Shown piece by piece: positions 35,537 to 44,515 of a stretch of 64,000 nt of DNA. Source of the stretch: Niveispirillum lacus. Its GTDB lineage: Bacteria > Pseudomonadota > Alphaproteobacteria > Azospirillales > Azospirillaceae. Where the stretch lies: positions 124,001 to 188,000 of the forward strand of contig NZ_NOXU01000026.1 of NCBI RefSeq assembly GCF_002251795.1. The letters are read 5' to 3'. A program made the translations under genes and the position numbers. The stretch's first letter is position 1. Every line of letters starts with the position of its first letter. The notes beneath the pieces are model-generated. The model made no database searches. It was not told where the DNA came from and saw only the letters and a program-made list of their open reading frames with translations.

Positions 35537-38500
35537 ATGTGCGGCATTGCGGGTTTTCTGTCGAACCTGACCTGGCACCAGGATAACGATGTTTCCTGGA
35601 TTGCCTTGCTGGCCGATGGGCTGCGCGATGCTGGGATCGGCCATCTTGCGGGCCTCGATGCCATGCTGGATCATCTGCATGCTCGATTTGACGATCTGAT
35701 GGCCTTTGCCACGCATCTGGCCCTGGTGGAACGCGCTGACCTACGCGACAGGCTGACCCAGGCCGCGACCCGGATCGAAGGGTTGGAAGCGGAGTTGAAA
35801 GCCAGCCCCATCGCCCGCGATCCCGCTGCCGAACGCACCGCCGAGCGCCTGCGCGATTATGGCTGGCAGCTACGTAACGAAGTGTTGGCCAATATCGACC
35901 GGACCTTGTCGCTGATCGGCGGCGTGCCGACCCCGGCCCGGTCGCAGCATTTCACCGCCTGGTCCATCGAACAGGTTCTAGAAAACCTGGACCGGCTGGA
36001 GGTACGCGGGCGCGACAGCGCCGGCGTGGCGGTACAGTTGCGTTTGTCTGGTCCGATCTCCGAGGGGCAGGTCAAAGAGTGGCGACGTCAGGCCTCGTCG
36101 GTCGGGCGTGACCGGTTTGATGCCGATGGCGCAGTGACATTTCACCCGTTGCCCGACGGCGGAGCTACAGCGCGTTTCACCTACAAGGTGGCGCAACTGA
36201 TCGGAAAGCTGGGCGACAATGGGGCTACCCTGCGGGCCAAGGTGCGGGCTGATGCCCTGCTCTGGTCCATCGCCCGCCAGGCCGATCAGGTGACTATCCT
36301 GGCCCATACCCGTTGGGCATCACACGGAGCGATCAACCTGCCCAACTGCCACCCGCAATCGGGATGGCTGGCCGGTGACAATGCCCCGACTCTGGCGCCT
36401 GATGCCGATACGATGTGTGTCCTGAACGGCGATATCGATAATTACCGGGGTCTGAAGGATGGTCTGGTGCGCAGTGCCGGGCATGAGGTGCCGGCTCAGG
36501 TGACCACCGACGCCAAGATCATTCCCGTTGCCTTCCGCCTGACGCCGGGTGCCCGTACGCAGGACCGGTTCCTGTCGGCGCTCAGGCAGTTTGAAGGCTC
36601 CGTCGCCATCGGCCTTCTGCATCCGACGGAGCCGCAGCGGCTTTATTTCGGGCAGAAGGGCAGCGGACAGTCGTTGTTCCTGGCGCAGGTGCGCGACGGT
36701 CTGATCATCGCATCGGAAAATTACGGTCTGGCCCCGCGCGCCCGGGCTTCCATCGCCATGGCCAAGGTGGAACAGGGCGGCTTGCAGGTGACGCTGTCCA
36801 CACTGGAGGGCGAGCCTGCGATCAAAGCCCGTACCATCGATGATGGGGCCGAGACAGAACTGAAGCCTGAGACGATCGAGATTTTCAGCCGGGACATTTT
36901 CCGGGGCGAGTTCGCGCATTTCTTTGAAAAAGAAGTGCACGAAAGTGCCACCTCGGTGCGCAAGACGCTGGTCGGTCGCTATTCCCGGCAAGGCCGCGCC
37001 GCCAGTTTTGAGCTTGGCCCCGATGGTATCTGGGCTGGATTGCGCCGCCGTCTGGCTGATCCGGCCAAACCTGCCATTCGCCGCATCTTTGTGACGGGTC
37101 AGGGCACGGCCGCCATCGCTGGGATGGGGGTAGCGCACCTGCTGCGTCAGGCATTACCCGGCACATCCATCCATGTGGAGGCGGCGAAGGCGTCGGAACT
37201 GTCATCCGATCTGGATGGCGTGCGCCTGGATGACGCCATTGTCATCGCCATCAGCCAGTCCGGCACGACGACCGACACCAACCGTACCGTGGATCTGGCC
37301 CGTGCGTCGGGCGCCTGGATTCATGCCATCGTCAACCGCCGCAACAGCCCGCTGGTTCGTAAATCCGACAGCCATCTGTTCACCAGCGACGGGCGCGACA
37401 TTGAAATGGCGGTGGCCAGCACCAAGGCTTTCTACAGTCAGGTCGCGGCGGGCAAGCTGACAGCCTTGTGTATTGCCGATGCGCTGGGCACCCTGTCGGC
37501 AACGCAGATCCATGATGAGCTGGTGGCGCTGGAAGGGCTGCCCGCCCGCATTCAGGAAGTGCTGGACGAGGAAGACCTGATCGCTGCCTGTGCCGAACGC
37601 TACGCGCCGCAGAACCGTTACTGGGCGGTCGTCGGCAACGGCCCTAACAAGATCGCGGCGGAAGAGATCCGTATCAAGCTGTCGGAGCTTTGCTACAAAT
37701 CGATCCCCGTGGATTTCACGGAGGACAAGAAACATATCGACCTGTCGACAGAGCCGCTGACGCTGGTCATCGCGAACGATCTGCCGCCGCTGCTGGCCCA
37801 GGACACGGCCAAGGAAGTGGCGATCTTCAAGGCCCATGCCGGTAAGCCGCTGGTTATCGCCGCCAAGGGTGAGACCTGCTTTGATACCTATGCCGAGGCG
37901 GTGATCCGCGTGCCGTCGGCGGGGGCGGGGCTGGATTTTGTGCTGGCAACTGTTGTTGGCCATCTCTGGGGCTTCCACGCCGCCCGCGCGATCGACCGGC
38001 GATCCCATGGGTTCCGTGCCCTGGGCGTGGCGATCGAACAGGCGCTGGTGGAGAAGGACCGCCCGTTGGCCCCTCTTATTGATGCCATCGCTGTCGAGTT
38101 GCGCCGGGTGGCGGAGGGTGAGCAGGATGCGGCGCTGCCACCGCGTGCCGTAGCGCAACTGGCGGCCCTGTCCTCTGCGCTGGCCACCGCCGACGCCGGC
38201 AGCCGGGCCTCCCTACTGTCCGGTGGGGTGGAACTGATGCGTCAACTGTTTGAAGAGACCAGCCGGCCCGTTGATACCATCCGCCATCAGGCCAAGACGG
38301 TAACGGTGGGCATCTCCCGGCCAGCGCGCGAAGTGGCACCGTCCATCCTGTCCACACTGGCGGCGCTGGGCGTCTCGCACGAGTCGCTGGCGGAGGCGGA
38401 TCGTCAGACCCTGACCGCCTTCTCCTCGGTGTTGACGAATGTGACCGGGGCGATCCTTTACACCCTGAAAGGGGAAGGCAAGGACGGTACTCCCGTGCTG

Positions 38501-38893
38501 ACCGCCGGTGCCCGCGTCGGCGTGTCAGAGGGCCGGGTGTCCGGGTATGATGGTGGTCGCGCGGCATCGGGCAGCAAGCGCCGGGCCCTGCGTTTGGGCC
38601 GGATCATCTTCTCCTCGGGCCATCAGGCGGCGGAGAACCTGGTGCTGATCCCCTTCTTCTCCGGCGCTGATTGGCGGGTTGCCGGGCTGGCCCTGCTGCA
38701 TACCGATCTGATGGCGCAGGCGTCGTTACAGCAGAAAACGGCGCTGCTGAAGGAATTGCAGCTCTATGAGGATCTGTTTGACGCCTATCATGATGTGGTG
38801 CATGGCGAGGCCCGCGACTTTGCCGCCTTTGTGGCCAATATCAGCCCGCGCGATCTGCTGTTTCGCCCGGCCGGCGAGTTGGTCAAGAGCTAA
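35537..38893 (+). CDS. Enlarged GlmS-like amidotransferase/SIS protein with extra N- and C-terminal domains
   Basis: This 1118-aa protein is nearly twice the length of glucosamine-6-phosphate synthase. The class II glutaminase has MCGIAGF (Cys2 nucleophile), RGRDSAG (about 156), HTRWASHG (about 256) and NGDIDNY (about 297). About 120 extra helical residues separate the first two motifs. Two SIS domains follow: TGQGTAAIAG (about 520), AISQSGTTTDT (about 571), VASTKAFYSQ (about 625), AAEEIRIKLSELCY (about 705) and EDKKHIDLS, with the GlmS C-terminal signature reduced to RHQAKTVTV (about 916-924). A further 190-residue domain, GAF-like in appearance, follows. AGAGGA lies 7 bases before the ATG. 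Catalytic residues look intact; the true product is unknown. Confidence 0.85.
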   Translation: MCGIAGFLSNLTWHQDNDVSWIALLADGLRDAGIGHLAGLDAMLDHLHARFDDLMAFATHLALVERADLRDRLTQAATRIEGLEAELKASPIARDPAAERTAERLRDYGWQLRNEVLANIDRTLSLIGGVPTPARSQHFTAWSIEQVLENLDRLEVRGRDSAGVAVQLRLSGPISEGQVKEWRRQASSVGRDRFDADGAVTFHPLPDGGATARFTYKVAQLIGKLGDNGATLRAKVRADALLWSIARQADQVTILAHTRWASHGAINLPNCHPQSGWLAGDNAPTLAPDADTMCVLNGDIDNYRGLKDGLVRSAGHEVPAQVTTDAKIIPVAFRLTPGARTQDRFLSALRQFEGSVAIGLLHPTEPQRLYFGQKGSGQSLFLAQVRDGLIIASENYGLAPRARASIAMAKVEQGGLQVTLSTLEGEPAIKARTIDDGAETELKPETIEIFSRDIFRGEFAHFFEKEVHESATSVRKTLVGRYSRQGRAASFELGPDGIWAGLRRRLADPAKPAIRRIFVTGQGTAAIAGMGVAHLLRQALPGTSIHVEAAKASELSSDLDGVRLDDAIVIAISQSGTTTDTNRTVDLARASGAWIHAIVNRRNSPLVRKSDSHLFTSDGRDIEMAVASTKAFYSQVAAGKLTALCIADALGTLSATQIHDELVALEGLPARIQEVLDEEDLIAACAERYAPQNRYWAVVGNGPNKIAAEEIRIKLSELCYKSIPVDFTEDKKHIDLSTEPLTLVIANDLPPLLAQDTAKEVAIFKAHAGKPLVIAAKGETCFDTYAEAVIRVPSAGAGLDFVLATVVGHLWGFHAARAIDRRSHGFRALGVAIEQALVEKDRPLAPLIDAIAVELRRVAEGEQDAALPPRAVAQLAALSSALATADAGSRASLLSGGVELMRQLFEETSRPVDTIRHQAKTVTVGISRPAREVAPSILSTLAALGVSHESLAEADRQTLTAFSSVLTNVTGAILYTLKGEGKDGTPVLTAGARVGVSEGRVSGYDGGRAASGSKRRALRLGRIIFSSGHQAAENLVLIPFFSGADWRVAGLALLHTDLMAQASLQQKTALLKELQLYEDLFDAYHDVVHGEARDFAAFVANISPRDLLFRPAGELVKS

Positions 38894-38940
38894 GCCGGCC
38901 GAGATGTCAAACCCTACTTCCATGTGTGAGGGGGCAGGGT

Positions 38941-39414
38941 TCAGGCGGTGATCATCATAACCAGCCATTCTGCGGCGAGGGCAGGTTTAACCTCCCCCTC
39001 GGCCTCCACCGTTACGCCATAACGCATCAAGTACTGACCTTTGCCCCTGGTCTCCACCGCCAACAGGGTTAGGATGCCCCGGATGCGGTTGCCGCTGCGG
39101 ACCGGTGTGATGAAACGCAGTTTGTCGAATCCGTAGTTGAAGATCATGGCGACGTTGTCGAGGGGCGGTACCATCTCCATGCCCATGGCGCCCAGCAGCG
39201 ACAGGGTCAGGAACCCGTGGGCCACGGTGCCCCCCAATGGGGTGGCAGCAGCGCGGACAGGATCGACATGGATAAACTGATGGTCGCCTGTCAGATCGGC
39301 AAACCGGTCGATCATGCCCTGATCCACGATCAGCCAGTCCGACCGTCCTAATTCAGCCCCGATCCGCGCCTGATATTCCGGCAGCGTCATTGCCGGTTGT
39401 CTTGGGCCAGCCAT
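38941..39414 (-). CDS. MaoC-type (R)-hydratase family protein
   Basis: A 157-aa hot-dog fold protein. The hydratase-2 motif is present as DLTGDHQFIHVDPVRAA with the catalytic Asp and His (about residues 41 and 46), followed by GGTVAHGFLTLSLLG. This class hydrates trans-2-enoyl-CoA to (R)-3-hydroxyacyl-CoA, for example for PHB synthesis. The ATG at 39414 follows GGAAGGAA; the frame extends to 39813 without homology. Confidence 0.88.
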   Translation of the reverse strand: MAGPRQPAMTLPEYQARIGAELGRSDWLIVDQGMIDRFADLTGDHQFIHVDPVRAAATPLGGTVAHGFLTLSLLGAMGMEMVPPLDNVAMIFNYGFDKLRFITPVRSGNRIRGILTLLAVETRGKGQYLMRYGVTVEAEGEVKPALAAEWLVMMITA

Positions 39415-39488
39415 GATGAATTCCTTCCCACATTCAAACGCTTGTTTCAGCGCATTGTGGGTGGCTGCTGTGCCGATGGCAACAGGGA

Positions 39489-39788
39489 TTAGGTTGAGGA
39501 AGGTGGCGTAATTGCTGTACGGGCCGCATCCAACTCTTTTTGCAACCGGTCGGCGCGGGCCTGATGCTGACGGGCATTGCGGCGATGGGTATGCTGGCCC
39601 ATCCACACCGTCAGACCGCCGGCAAAGAACCCGACGACCAGTGTAACCAATACCAGCGCAAATGCCGGTGCCTCCACGGTACCGACCAAGGGCCACAGGG
39701 CCAGTTGCACCGGCGTCAGGTTTGATACAGCAAAACTGATGGCCAGCGCCGTCAGCGGCAGGGTGATGATCCAGGACAGGTAACGCAC
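39489..39788 (-). CDS. LapA-domain (DUF1049) inner-membrane protein
   Basis: A 99-aa protein with two transmembrane helices (about residues 5-24 and 40-62, the latter FALVLVTLVVGFFAGGL) and a charged C-terminal coiled segment (RQHQARADRLQKELDAAR). This is the layout of LapA/YciS, which in enterobacteria helps control LPS synthesis with LapB. No lapB-like gene is adjacent. Confidence 0.75.
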   Translation of the reverse strand: MRYLSWIITLPLTALAISFAVSNLTPVQLALWPLVGTVEAPAFALVLVTLVVGFFAGGLTVWMGQHTHRRNARQHQARADRLQKELDAARTAITPPSST

Positions 39789-39814
39789 GGGCCGACCCCT
39801 TTGGCAGCGTCAAA

Positions 39815-39848
39815 CAGAAAAACGGCCCCAGGCAATGCCGGGGGCCGT
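39815..39848 (-). terminator. Intrinsic terminator of the 50-aa ORF
   Basis: ACGGCCCC and GGGGCCGT, with an inner GGC/GCC pair, form the stem; on the minus strand it is followed by TTTTT. It lies 70 bases after the stop of the small ORF at 39918 and ends that transcript before the LapA-like gene. Confidence 0.85.
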
Positions 39849-39917
39849 ATAGGTTAGCAGAAAACTTCCGGAACAGGGCAACCCGGGCGTGGCGGCACGG
39901 AGATACCGCCCTACCCG

Positions 39918-40070
39918 TTACATCATCGCCGCCCCAACCAGTAGGGCCAGCGACAATCCCATCAGGGCCGTGGAAATATATTCCAGCCGCTCCAGGCGTT
40001 GACGCGCGCGGCGCAGATTAAGGGCCAAATCACCAAAGGATTCAGCATGAGCGCGTCGGGGTTGGAGCAT
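39918..40070 (-). CDS. Small single-helix membrane protein (50 aa)
   Basis: A short ORF with its own signals. The start codon at 40070 follows AGGAGG with 8-base spacing, and the stop is followed by a T-tailed terminator. The protein has a basic, coiled N-terminal half (ALNLRRARQRLERLEYI) and a C-terminal hydrophobic helix (STALMGLSLALLVGAAMM), so it is likely tail-anchored in the inner membrane with a cytoplasmic head. It might interact with the neighbouring LapA-like protein, but nothing in the sequence proves this. I do not recognise a family. Confidence 0.6.
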   Translation of the reverse strand: MLQPRRAHAESFGDLALNLRRARQRLERLEYISTALMGLSLALLVGAAMM

Positions 40071-40285
40071 GATATCGGCCTCCTATGCTTTGTGGCACCG
40101 CTGTTTCAGCAAACAGTGCCCAGGTCGAAGGGGCCGGCCCGGCAACAAGGGGGCGGGGAATGCGCTGGGGGGCTGTATATCACCCACTTGCCGCCGAACC
40201 GTCATAAAAGACTGCACCCAAAGGCGGTAGGGGACAAGGGTAAAAGTACGTTTATAACCTTCTGTATGGTCTACGCGAAATTTCC

Positions 40286-40930
40286 TTAGCTGCGTTGCAG
40301 CAAAAAGACGGATTGCACGCCAAGCCAATTGGCGCGGAAACTGTCGGCAGGGGCGGTCACGGGACGGTCATCGGCGCCCAGTATCAGGCTGCGTTCAATG
40401 GCGATCCCCATATCCTGACACAAGGCCACCATGTCGGCGATGGTGCAAAAGTGGATGTTGGGCGTTTCGTACCATTCATGGCCCAACCGGTCGGTCACCG
40501 GCATGCGGCCGCGCAAGAGCAGGTCAGTCCGCACCCGCCAGTAGCCGAAATTCGGCACTGACACGATGGCATGCCGTCCAATCCGGACCAGATGGTCCAG
40601 TACGGTGCGTGGGTTGCGTGTGGCCTGCAGGGTTTGTGACAGGACCACGTAATCGAACCCGCCGCTGGGATAATCCTTCAGGTCGGTGTCGGCATCGCCC
40701 TGGATCACGGCCAGTCCCCGCGCAACCGACGCACGCACCCCGTCCATGGACAGTTCAATCCCCCGTCCGTCCACTTGTTTGCGGTGGATCAGCGCGTGCA
40801 GCAATTCCCCGTCACCACAGCCGACATCGAGTACACGCGCACCAGGTTCGACCCAGTCCACGATGCTTTCAAGGTCACTGCGGATGGCGCCCACGGGGGG
40901 GAGCAGGGATGTCACAGCCATTTTTGTCAC
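40286..40930 (-). CDS. metW: Methionine biosynthesis protein MetW
   Basis: A 214-aa SAM-methyltransferase-like protein that partners MetX in O-acetylhomoserine formation. The fold motif is [16 protein letters not shown] (about residues 32-47), then [11 protein letters not shown] and [28 protein letters not shown] and [15 protein letters not shown] are MetW hallmarks. Its GTG start overlaps the metX stop by 4 bases (GTGA), implying translational coupling. Confidence 0.94.
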   Translation of the reverse strand: MTKMAVTSLLPPVGAIRSDLESIVDWVEPGARVLDVGCGDGELLHALIHRKQVDGRGIELSMDGVRASVARGLAVIQGDADTDLKDYPSGGFDYVVLSQTLQATRNPRTVLDHLVRIGRHAIVSVPNFGYWRVRTDLLLRGRMPVTDRLGHEWYETPNIHFCTIADMVALCQDMGIAIERSLILGADDRPVTAPADSFRANWLGVQSVFLLQRS

Positions 40931-42141
40931 CCCACTTTGGCGGCAAGGCCACGCCGCGCGGCGTGGCCTTCGATGAACCCCCGCGCCACCTGATAGAATT
41001 CAGGCACGTCCAGCAGGAAGGCGTCATGGCCCTTGTCTGTCTCGACTTCGACAAAGCTGACATTGGCCGCGACGGCGTTCAGGGCGTGGATCAGGGCCCG
41101 ACTTTCGCTGGTGGGGAACAGCCAGTCGCTGGAAAAACTGATAACGCAGAACTTGACCGGCGTACCGATCAGGCGCCCGTCTGGCCCCGGAACACGGAAC
41201 GCATTGGCGAGAACCCCGCCATGGTCAGCCGCTAAATCGAAATAATCCATCGCGCGGGTGATGTAGAGATAGGAATTGGCATCGAACCGCTCGACGAAGC
41301 TGATCCCCTGATAGCGCAGATAACTCTCCACCTGGAAATCCGCATCAAAACCAAAGGTGATGGATTTGCGGTCCTGAAGGTTACGGCCGAACTTCCGGTG
41401 CAATGCCGGTTCAGACAGGTAGGTGATATGGGCGGCCATCCGGGCCACCGACAGGCCCTTGGTCGGGCGCGTGCCCTGGTTCAGATAGTCGCCCAGGCGC
41501 CATTCGGGATCGGCCATGATCGCCTGGCGTCCGACCTCATGAAAGGCGATGTTCTGGGCGCTGTGACGGGCGGCGGTGGCGATGGGCAGACAACAATAGA
41601 CCTTTTCCGGGTAGCTAACCGCCCATTGCAGGACCTGCATCCCGCCCATGGACCCGCCAATCACGCAGAAAAGCTGGTCAATACCCAGATGATCAATCAG
41701 CATTTTCTGGGCCCGCACCATGTCGGCGATGGTGATCACGGGGAAATTCAGCGCCCAGGGTGTTCCCGTCGCGGCGTCGGTTTCCTTGGGCCCCTCGCTG
41801 CCCATGCAGCCGCCGATGACGTTGGAGCAGATAACGAAAAAGCGGTCAGTATCAACCGGCCGGCCTGGCCCCACCATCAGGTCCCACCAACCAGGCTTTC
41901 CGGTCACCGGATGCTGTTCGGCCACATACTGATCACCCGTCAGCGCATGGCAGACCAGCACTGCATTCGACCGGTCGGTATTCAGGGTTCCATAGGTGCG
42001 GTACGCCAGCCGGAAGCCGGAAAGGCTGCCCCCGCTATCCAGCACCAATGGCTCGGCCGTCCCCAGGCGGATGGTGCCGGCGGGGCCGGAAATGGCGCGG
42101 TCGCTGGGGTCCTGGCTTGGCGTGTCGTAGGCCACGGTCAT
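40927..42141 (-). CDS. metX: Homoserine O-acetyltransferase
   Basis: A 404-aa alpha/beta hydrolase that acetylates homoserine with acetyl-CoA for methionine synthesis. The nucleophile serine lies in [16 protein letters not shown] (about residue 157), with the early [18 protein letters not shown] and the His-containing [14 protein letters not shown] near the end. It uses homoserine made downstream of lysC. A divergent promoter region separates it from the chorismate mutase gene. I looked for a SAM riboswitch in its leader and saw none. Confidence 0.95.
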   Translation of the reverse strand: MTVAYDTPSQDPSDRAISGPAGTIRLGTAEPLVLDSGGSLSGFRLAYRTYGTLNTDRSNAVLVCHALTGDQYVAEQHPVTGKPGWWDLMVGPGRPVDTDRFFVICSNVIGGCMGSEGPKETDAATGTPWALNFPVITIADMVRAQKMLIDHLGIDQLFCVIGGSMGGMQVLQWAVSYPEKVYCCLPIATAARHSAQNIAFHEVGRQAIMADPEWRLGDYLNQGTRPTKGLSVARMAAHITYLSEPALHRKFGRNLQDRKSITFGFDADFQVESYLRYQGISFVERFDANSYLYITRAMDYFDLAADHGGVLANAFRVPGPDGRLIGTPVKFCVISFSSDWLFPTSESRALIHALNAVAANVSFVEVETDKGHDAFLLDVPEFYQVARGFIEGHAARRGLAAKVG

Positions 42142-42217
42142 GGTGGTTGGCTGTCCCGTCCGGTCATGCGACCCGGTGTGGCGGGCCCTTCAAGGGCCGT
42201 GCCGGGCTGGGGGACAA

Positions 42218-42246
42218 CAGCTATGAACGGGGGCGTCGGGTGTCAA
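42218..42246 (-). promoter_or_regulatory. Promoter candidate for metX-metW
   Basis: On the minus strand a perfect TTGACA is followed after 17 bases by TAGCTG. The -10 is weak. It stands back to back with the chorismate mutase promoter. Confidence 0.4.
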
Positions 42247-42254
42247 TGTTTTCT

Positions 42255-42284
42255 TTGATTTCGAGTGTGCATCCCGCCTAATAC
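42255..42284 (+). promoter_or_regulatory. Promoter candidate for the chorismate mutase gene
   Basis: TTGATT, an 18-base spacer and TAATAC end about 33 bases before the ATG. Confidence 0.4.
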
Positions 42285-42317
42285 TATCCGCCCCAAAGGA
42301 CCCGAGCCTGGCCCTGC

Positions 42318-43184
42318 ATGCCCACCAAACCCACCTTGGATGATCTGCGCCGTCAGATCGACACGATCGATGCGGAAATCCACACGCTGCTGATGCGCCG
42401 CGCGCAGGTGGTGGAGGAAGTGGCCAAGGTCAAGCCGCCAGGCCGCCCCTACATCCGCCCCGGCCGCGAGGCGGAGATTGTGCGTAATCTGGTGGCGCGC
42501 CATACCGGCAGCTTCCCGGTGAACGCCGTTGTCCGCATCTGGCGCGAAATGATCGCCGCTTTGACCCGTATCCAGGGGCCGCTGGGCGTTGCCGTTGTCT
42601 GTCCAAATGAGGCGCAGAGCCCGCTCTGGGACAATGCCCGCGACCATTTCGGTTCCACCACGCCGACCTTTGCTGTGAATACACCGATGGCGGCGCTTCG
42701 CGCCGTGTCTGATGGCACGGCCACGGTCGCGGTCGTGCCCTGGCCGGAAGAGGATGACAACGACCCTTGGTGGCGTTTCATCCTGTCACCCGATCCCAAG
42801 ACGCCCAGAATCATTGCACGACTGCCCTTCCTGCGCGTGGAAGGACAGTCGGTCGGCCGTGAAGGTGGAGACGCTTTGGTCCTGGCCGCCGTACCGATGG
42901 AAGCCACGGGCGATGACCGTACTCTGCTGGCGGTGGAAGTCACCCAGGATGTCAGCCGTGGTCGGCTGAAGGATGTACTGGAAGCAGCCGGTTTCGCTAC
43001 TTTGCAGTTGCGTACCCATCACCTGCCGGGTGGTGGCGGTGCCGTGCATCTGGTGGAGGTGGAAGGTTTTGTCCCTCCGGACGACTCACGGCTAAGCTCT
43101 GCCCTGCAACGCCTGGGTGACAATGCCAGCAGCGTGCTGCCCATCGGCGCCTACGCTACGCCGGTCGTGCTGGCCAGGGGCTGA
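42318..43184 (+). CDS. Chorismate mutase with a diverged prephenate-dehydratase-like C-terminus
   Basis: A 288-aa protein. Residues 1-90 are an AroQ chorismate mutase (LRRQIDTIDAEIHTLLMRRA, EVAKVK and GREAEIVRNL), which makes prephenate for Phe and Tyr. Residues 95-200 have the outline of prephenate dehydratase (GPLGVAVVCPNE, DGTATVAVVPWPEE), but the catalytic Thr-Arg-Phe motif is not visible. The end resembles an ACT domain. It is probably a monofunctional mutase with regulatory remains of a dehydratase. The hisC and tyrA genes often found downstream in relatives are not here. Confidence 0.8.
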   Translation: MPTKPTLDDLRRQIDTIDAEIHTLLMRRAQVVEEVAKVKPPGRPYIRPGREAEIVRNLVARHTGSFPVNAVVRIWREMIAALTRIQGPLGVAVVCPNEAQSPLWDNARDHFGSTTPTFAVNTPMAALRAVSDGTATVAVVPWPEEDDNDPWWRFILSPDPKTPRIIARLPFLRVEGQSVGREGGDALVLAAVPMEATGDDRTLLAVEVTQDVSRGRLKDVLEAAGFATLQLRTHHLPGGGGAVHLVEVEGFVPPDDSRLSSALQRLGDNASSVLPIGAYATPVVLARG

Positions 43185-43242
43185 GTTTCACACCCTATGG
43201 CACGGCCCAGTCTGCTCGTGCCCGTCCGATCCAGTTTGCCGA

Positions 43243-44028
43243 TCAGTCAAACGCAAATGCATCCATGGCCAGGATGGCGCGGTCGGTGCTGCTGTGCAGC
43301 AATCGAGCGGGCGTGTTTGGTGTACCGGCACCGAGCGCAGTGTAAAGCGGCCAGAGATGTTCTGGCGTCGGGTGATTGCGTTTGGCCTCCGGTGCCAGTC
43401 GCTCCCAGGCCAGAAGGTCTGCGTGGCGGCCTTCAGTGAGTGCCTGGCGCATCCAGTCGGCAAAGCGTGTCACCCAAACAGGGGGCACCGCTGCCGGGTC
43501 CTGGCCCCGGAATTCCATCAGATTGTGGCTGAAACTGCCTGACCCCATCACCAGCACCCCTTCGTCGCGCAACGGGCGCAGGGCCGCGCCCACGGCCGCA
43601 TGATGGGCGGCGTCGCGGTGTGGCTGTACCGACAATTGGGTGATGGGGATGTCGGCTGCCGGCCAGGCCAGCGTCAGCGGTGTCCAGGCGCCATGGTCCA
43701 GGCCGCGTGTCCTGCTAAAGGTCACTTCCAGCCCCGCCTGGGCCAGCAGGGCCCCAGCCTGGCGCGCCAGGGTAGGTGCGCCGGGAGCCGGGTACTGCAT
43801 GGCGAACAGGGCCGGGGGGAAGCCCCTGAAATCGTGGATGGTCTGCGGACGCTCCGCCAATGACAGGGCGGGGTCCGGCGTCTCCCAATGGGCGGAGATG
43901 GCCAGGATGGCCTTGGGCCGTTCCACAAGAGTGGCAAGGTCCTTGAGGAAGCGATGTGCCGGGGCCTCCGGCTCCAGCGCCAGAAGCGGCGAGCCGTGGG
44001 AGATGAAAAGGGCAGGCAAGGGGGCCAT
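43243..44028 (-). CDS. LigB/DODA-type extradiol dioxygenase
   Basis: A 261-aa class III extradiol dioxygenase like E. coli YgiD (DOPA 4,5-dioxygenase). Metal-ligand histidines appear in FISHGSPLLAL (about residue 10), SAHWETPDP (about 47) and GSGSFSHNL (about 165), with LDHGAWTPL in between. The ATG at 44028 is chosen; the frame continues upstream through the tRNA-Ile gene, which cannot be coding. Substrate unknown. Confidence 0.85.
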   Translation of the reverse strand: MAPLPALFISHGSPLLALEPEAPAHRFLKDLATLVERPKAILAISAHWETPDPALSLAERPQTIHDFRGFPPALFAMQYPAPGAPTLARQAGALLAQAGLEVTFSRTRGLDHGAWTPLTLAWPAADIPITQLSVQPHRDAAHHAAVGAALRPLRDEGVLVMGSGSFSHNLMEFRGQDPAAVPPVWVTRFADWMRQALTEGRHADLLAWERLAPEAKRNHPTPEHLWPLYTALGAGTPNTPARLLHSSTDRAILAMDAFAFD

Positions 44029-44183
44029 GGCGGCAGCCGATCCGTGGTGACGTGGTGAACCGGTGCAGCAGATAGGCATGGGCGGGTGCAATAGGAAGCC
44101 CGGTCCTGATAGCGGGGCCGGCCTATCCGGAAAATGCGAAAGGCCAGCGTTACCGCCGGCCTTTTCACAACAACGAGAAGGGA

Positions 44184-44259
44184 TGGTGGGCGCGGGTGGA
44201 ATCGAACCACCGACCTCTCGCTTATCAGGCGAGTGCTCTAACCCCTGAGCTACGCGCCC
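44184..44259 (-). tRNA. tRNA-Ile(GAT)
   Basis: The 76-base sequence (with encoded CCA) folds into a full cloverleaf: acceptor GGGCGCG/CGCGCCC, anticodon stem CTCGC/GCGAG with loop CTGATAA giving anticodon GAT, and TTCGATT in the T loop. It stands alone rather than inside an rRNA operon. Confidence 0.95.
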
Positions 44260-44274
44260 CTCTCGTGGAGCGCG

Positions 44275-44303
44275 GTGATAGAGAGGTGCGGGCCGAGTGT
44301 CAA
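44275..44303 (-). promoter_or_regulatory. Promoter of tRNA-Ile
   Basis: TTGACA, a 17-base spacer and TATCAC end 15 bases before the mature tRNA 5' end. This is a near-consensus sigma-70 promoter. Confidence 0.7.
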
Positions 44304-44515
44304 GCGCTTTCGTTTGAAAAAATCTACGCTCTGCGGCGGGGTTCGCTGGAGCACAAGGCGTCAGGCTGAAAGCGCCGGGGCATCCGGGGTGTCGCGTTGC
44401 CCGGTTCGACACTTGATGATAACACTGTCGCCACGATGGGGCTTAAGGGCGCAAGTCCCTTGTGGGGCAAGCGTTTTTGGCGGCCCCAGCGTCATTCTGG
44501 ACAAAGGCGGGGCAC

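Noticed and set aside
36320-37138. 272-aa minus-strand frame inside the GlmS-like gene
   Set aside because: Antisense shadow of conserved glutaminase and SIS coding sequence.
42142-42317. Possible SAM-II or other SAM riboswitch before metX
   Set aside because: I looked for the GCTAAAAAGG-type core on the minus strand and did not find it; only ordinary promoter elements are visible.
44029-44412. Upstream extension of the LigB-type dioxygenase frame
   Set aside because: It overlaps tRNA-Ile on the same strand, so it cannot be coding.
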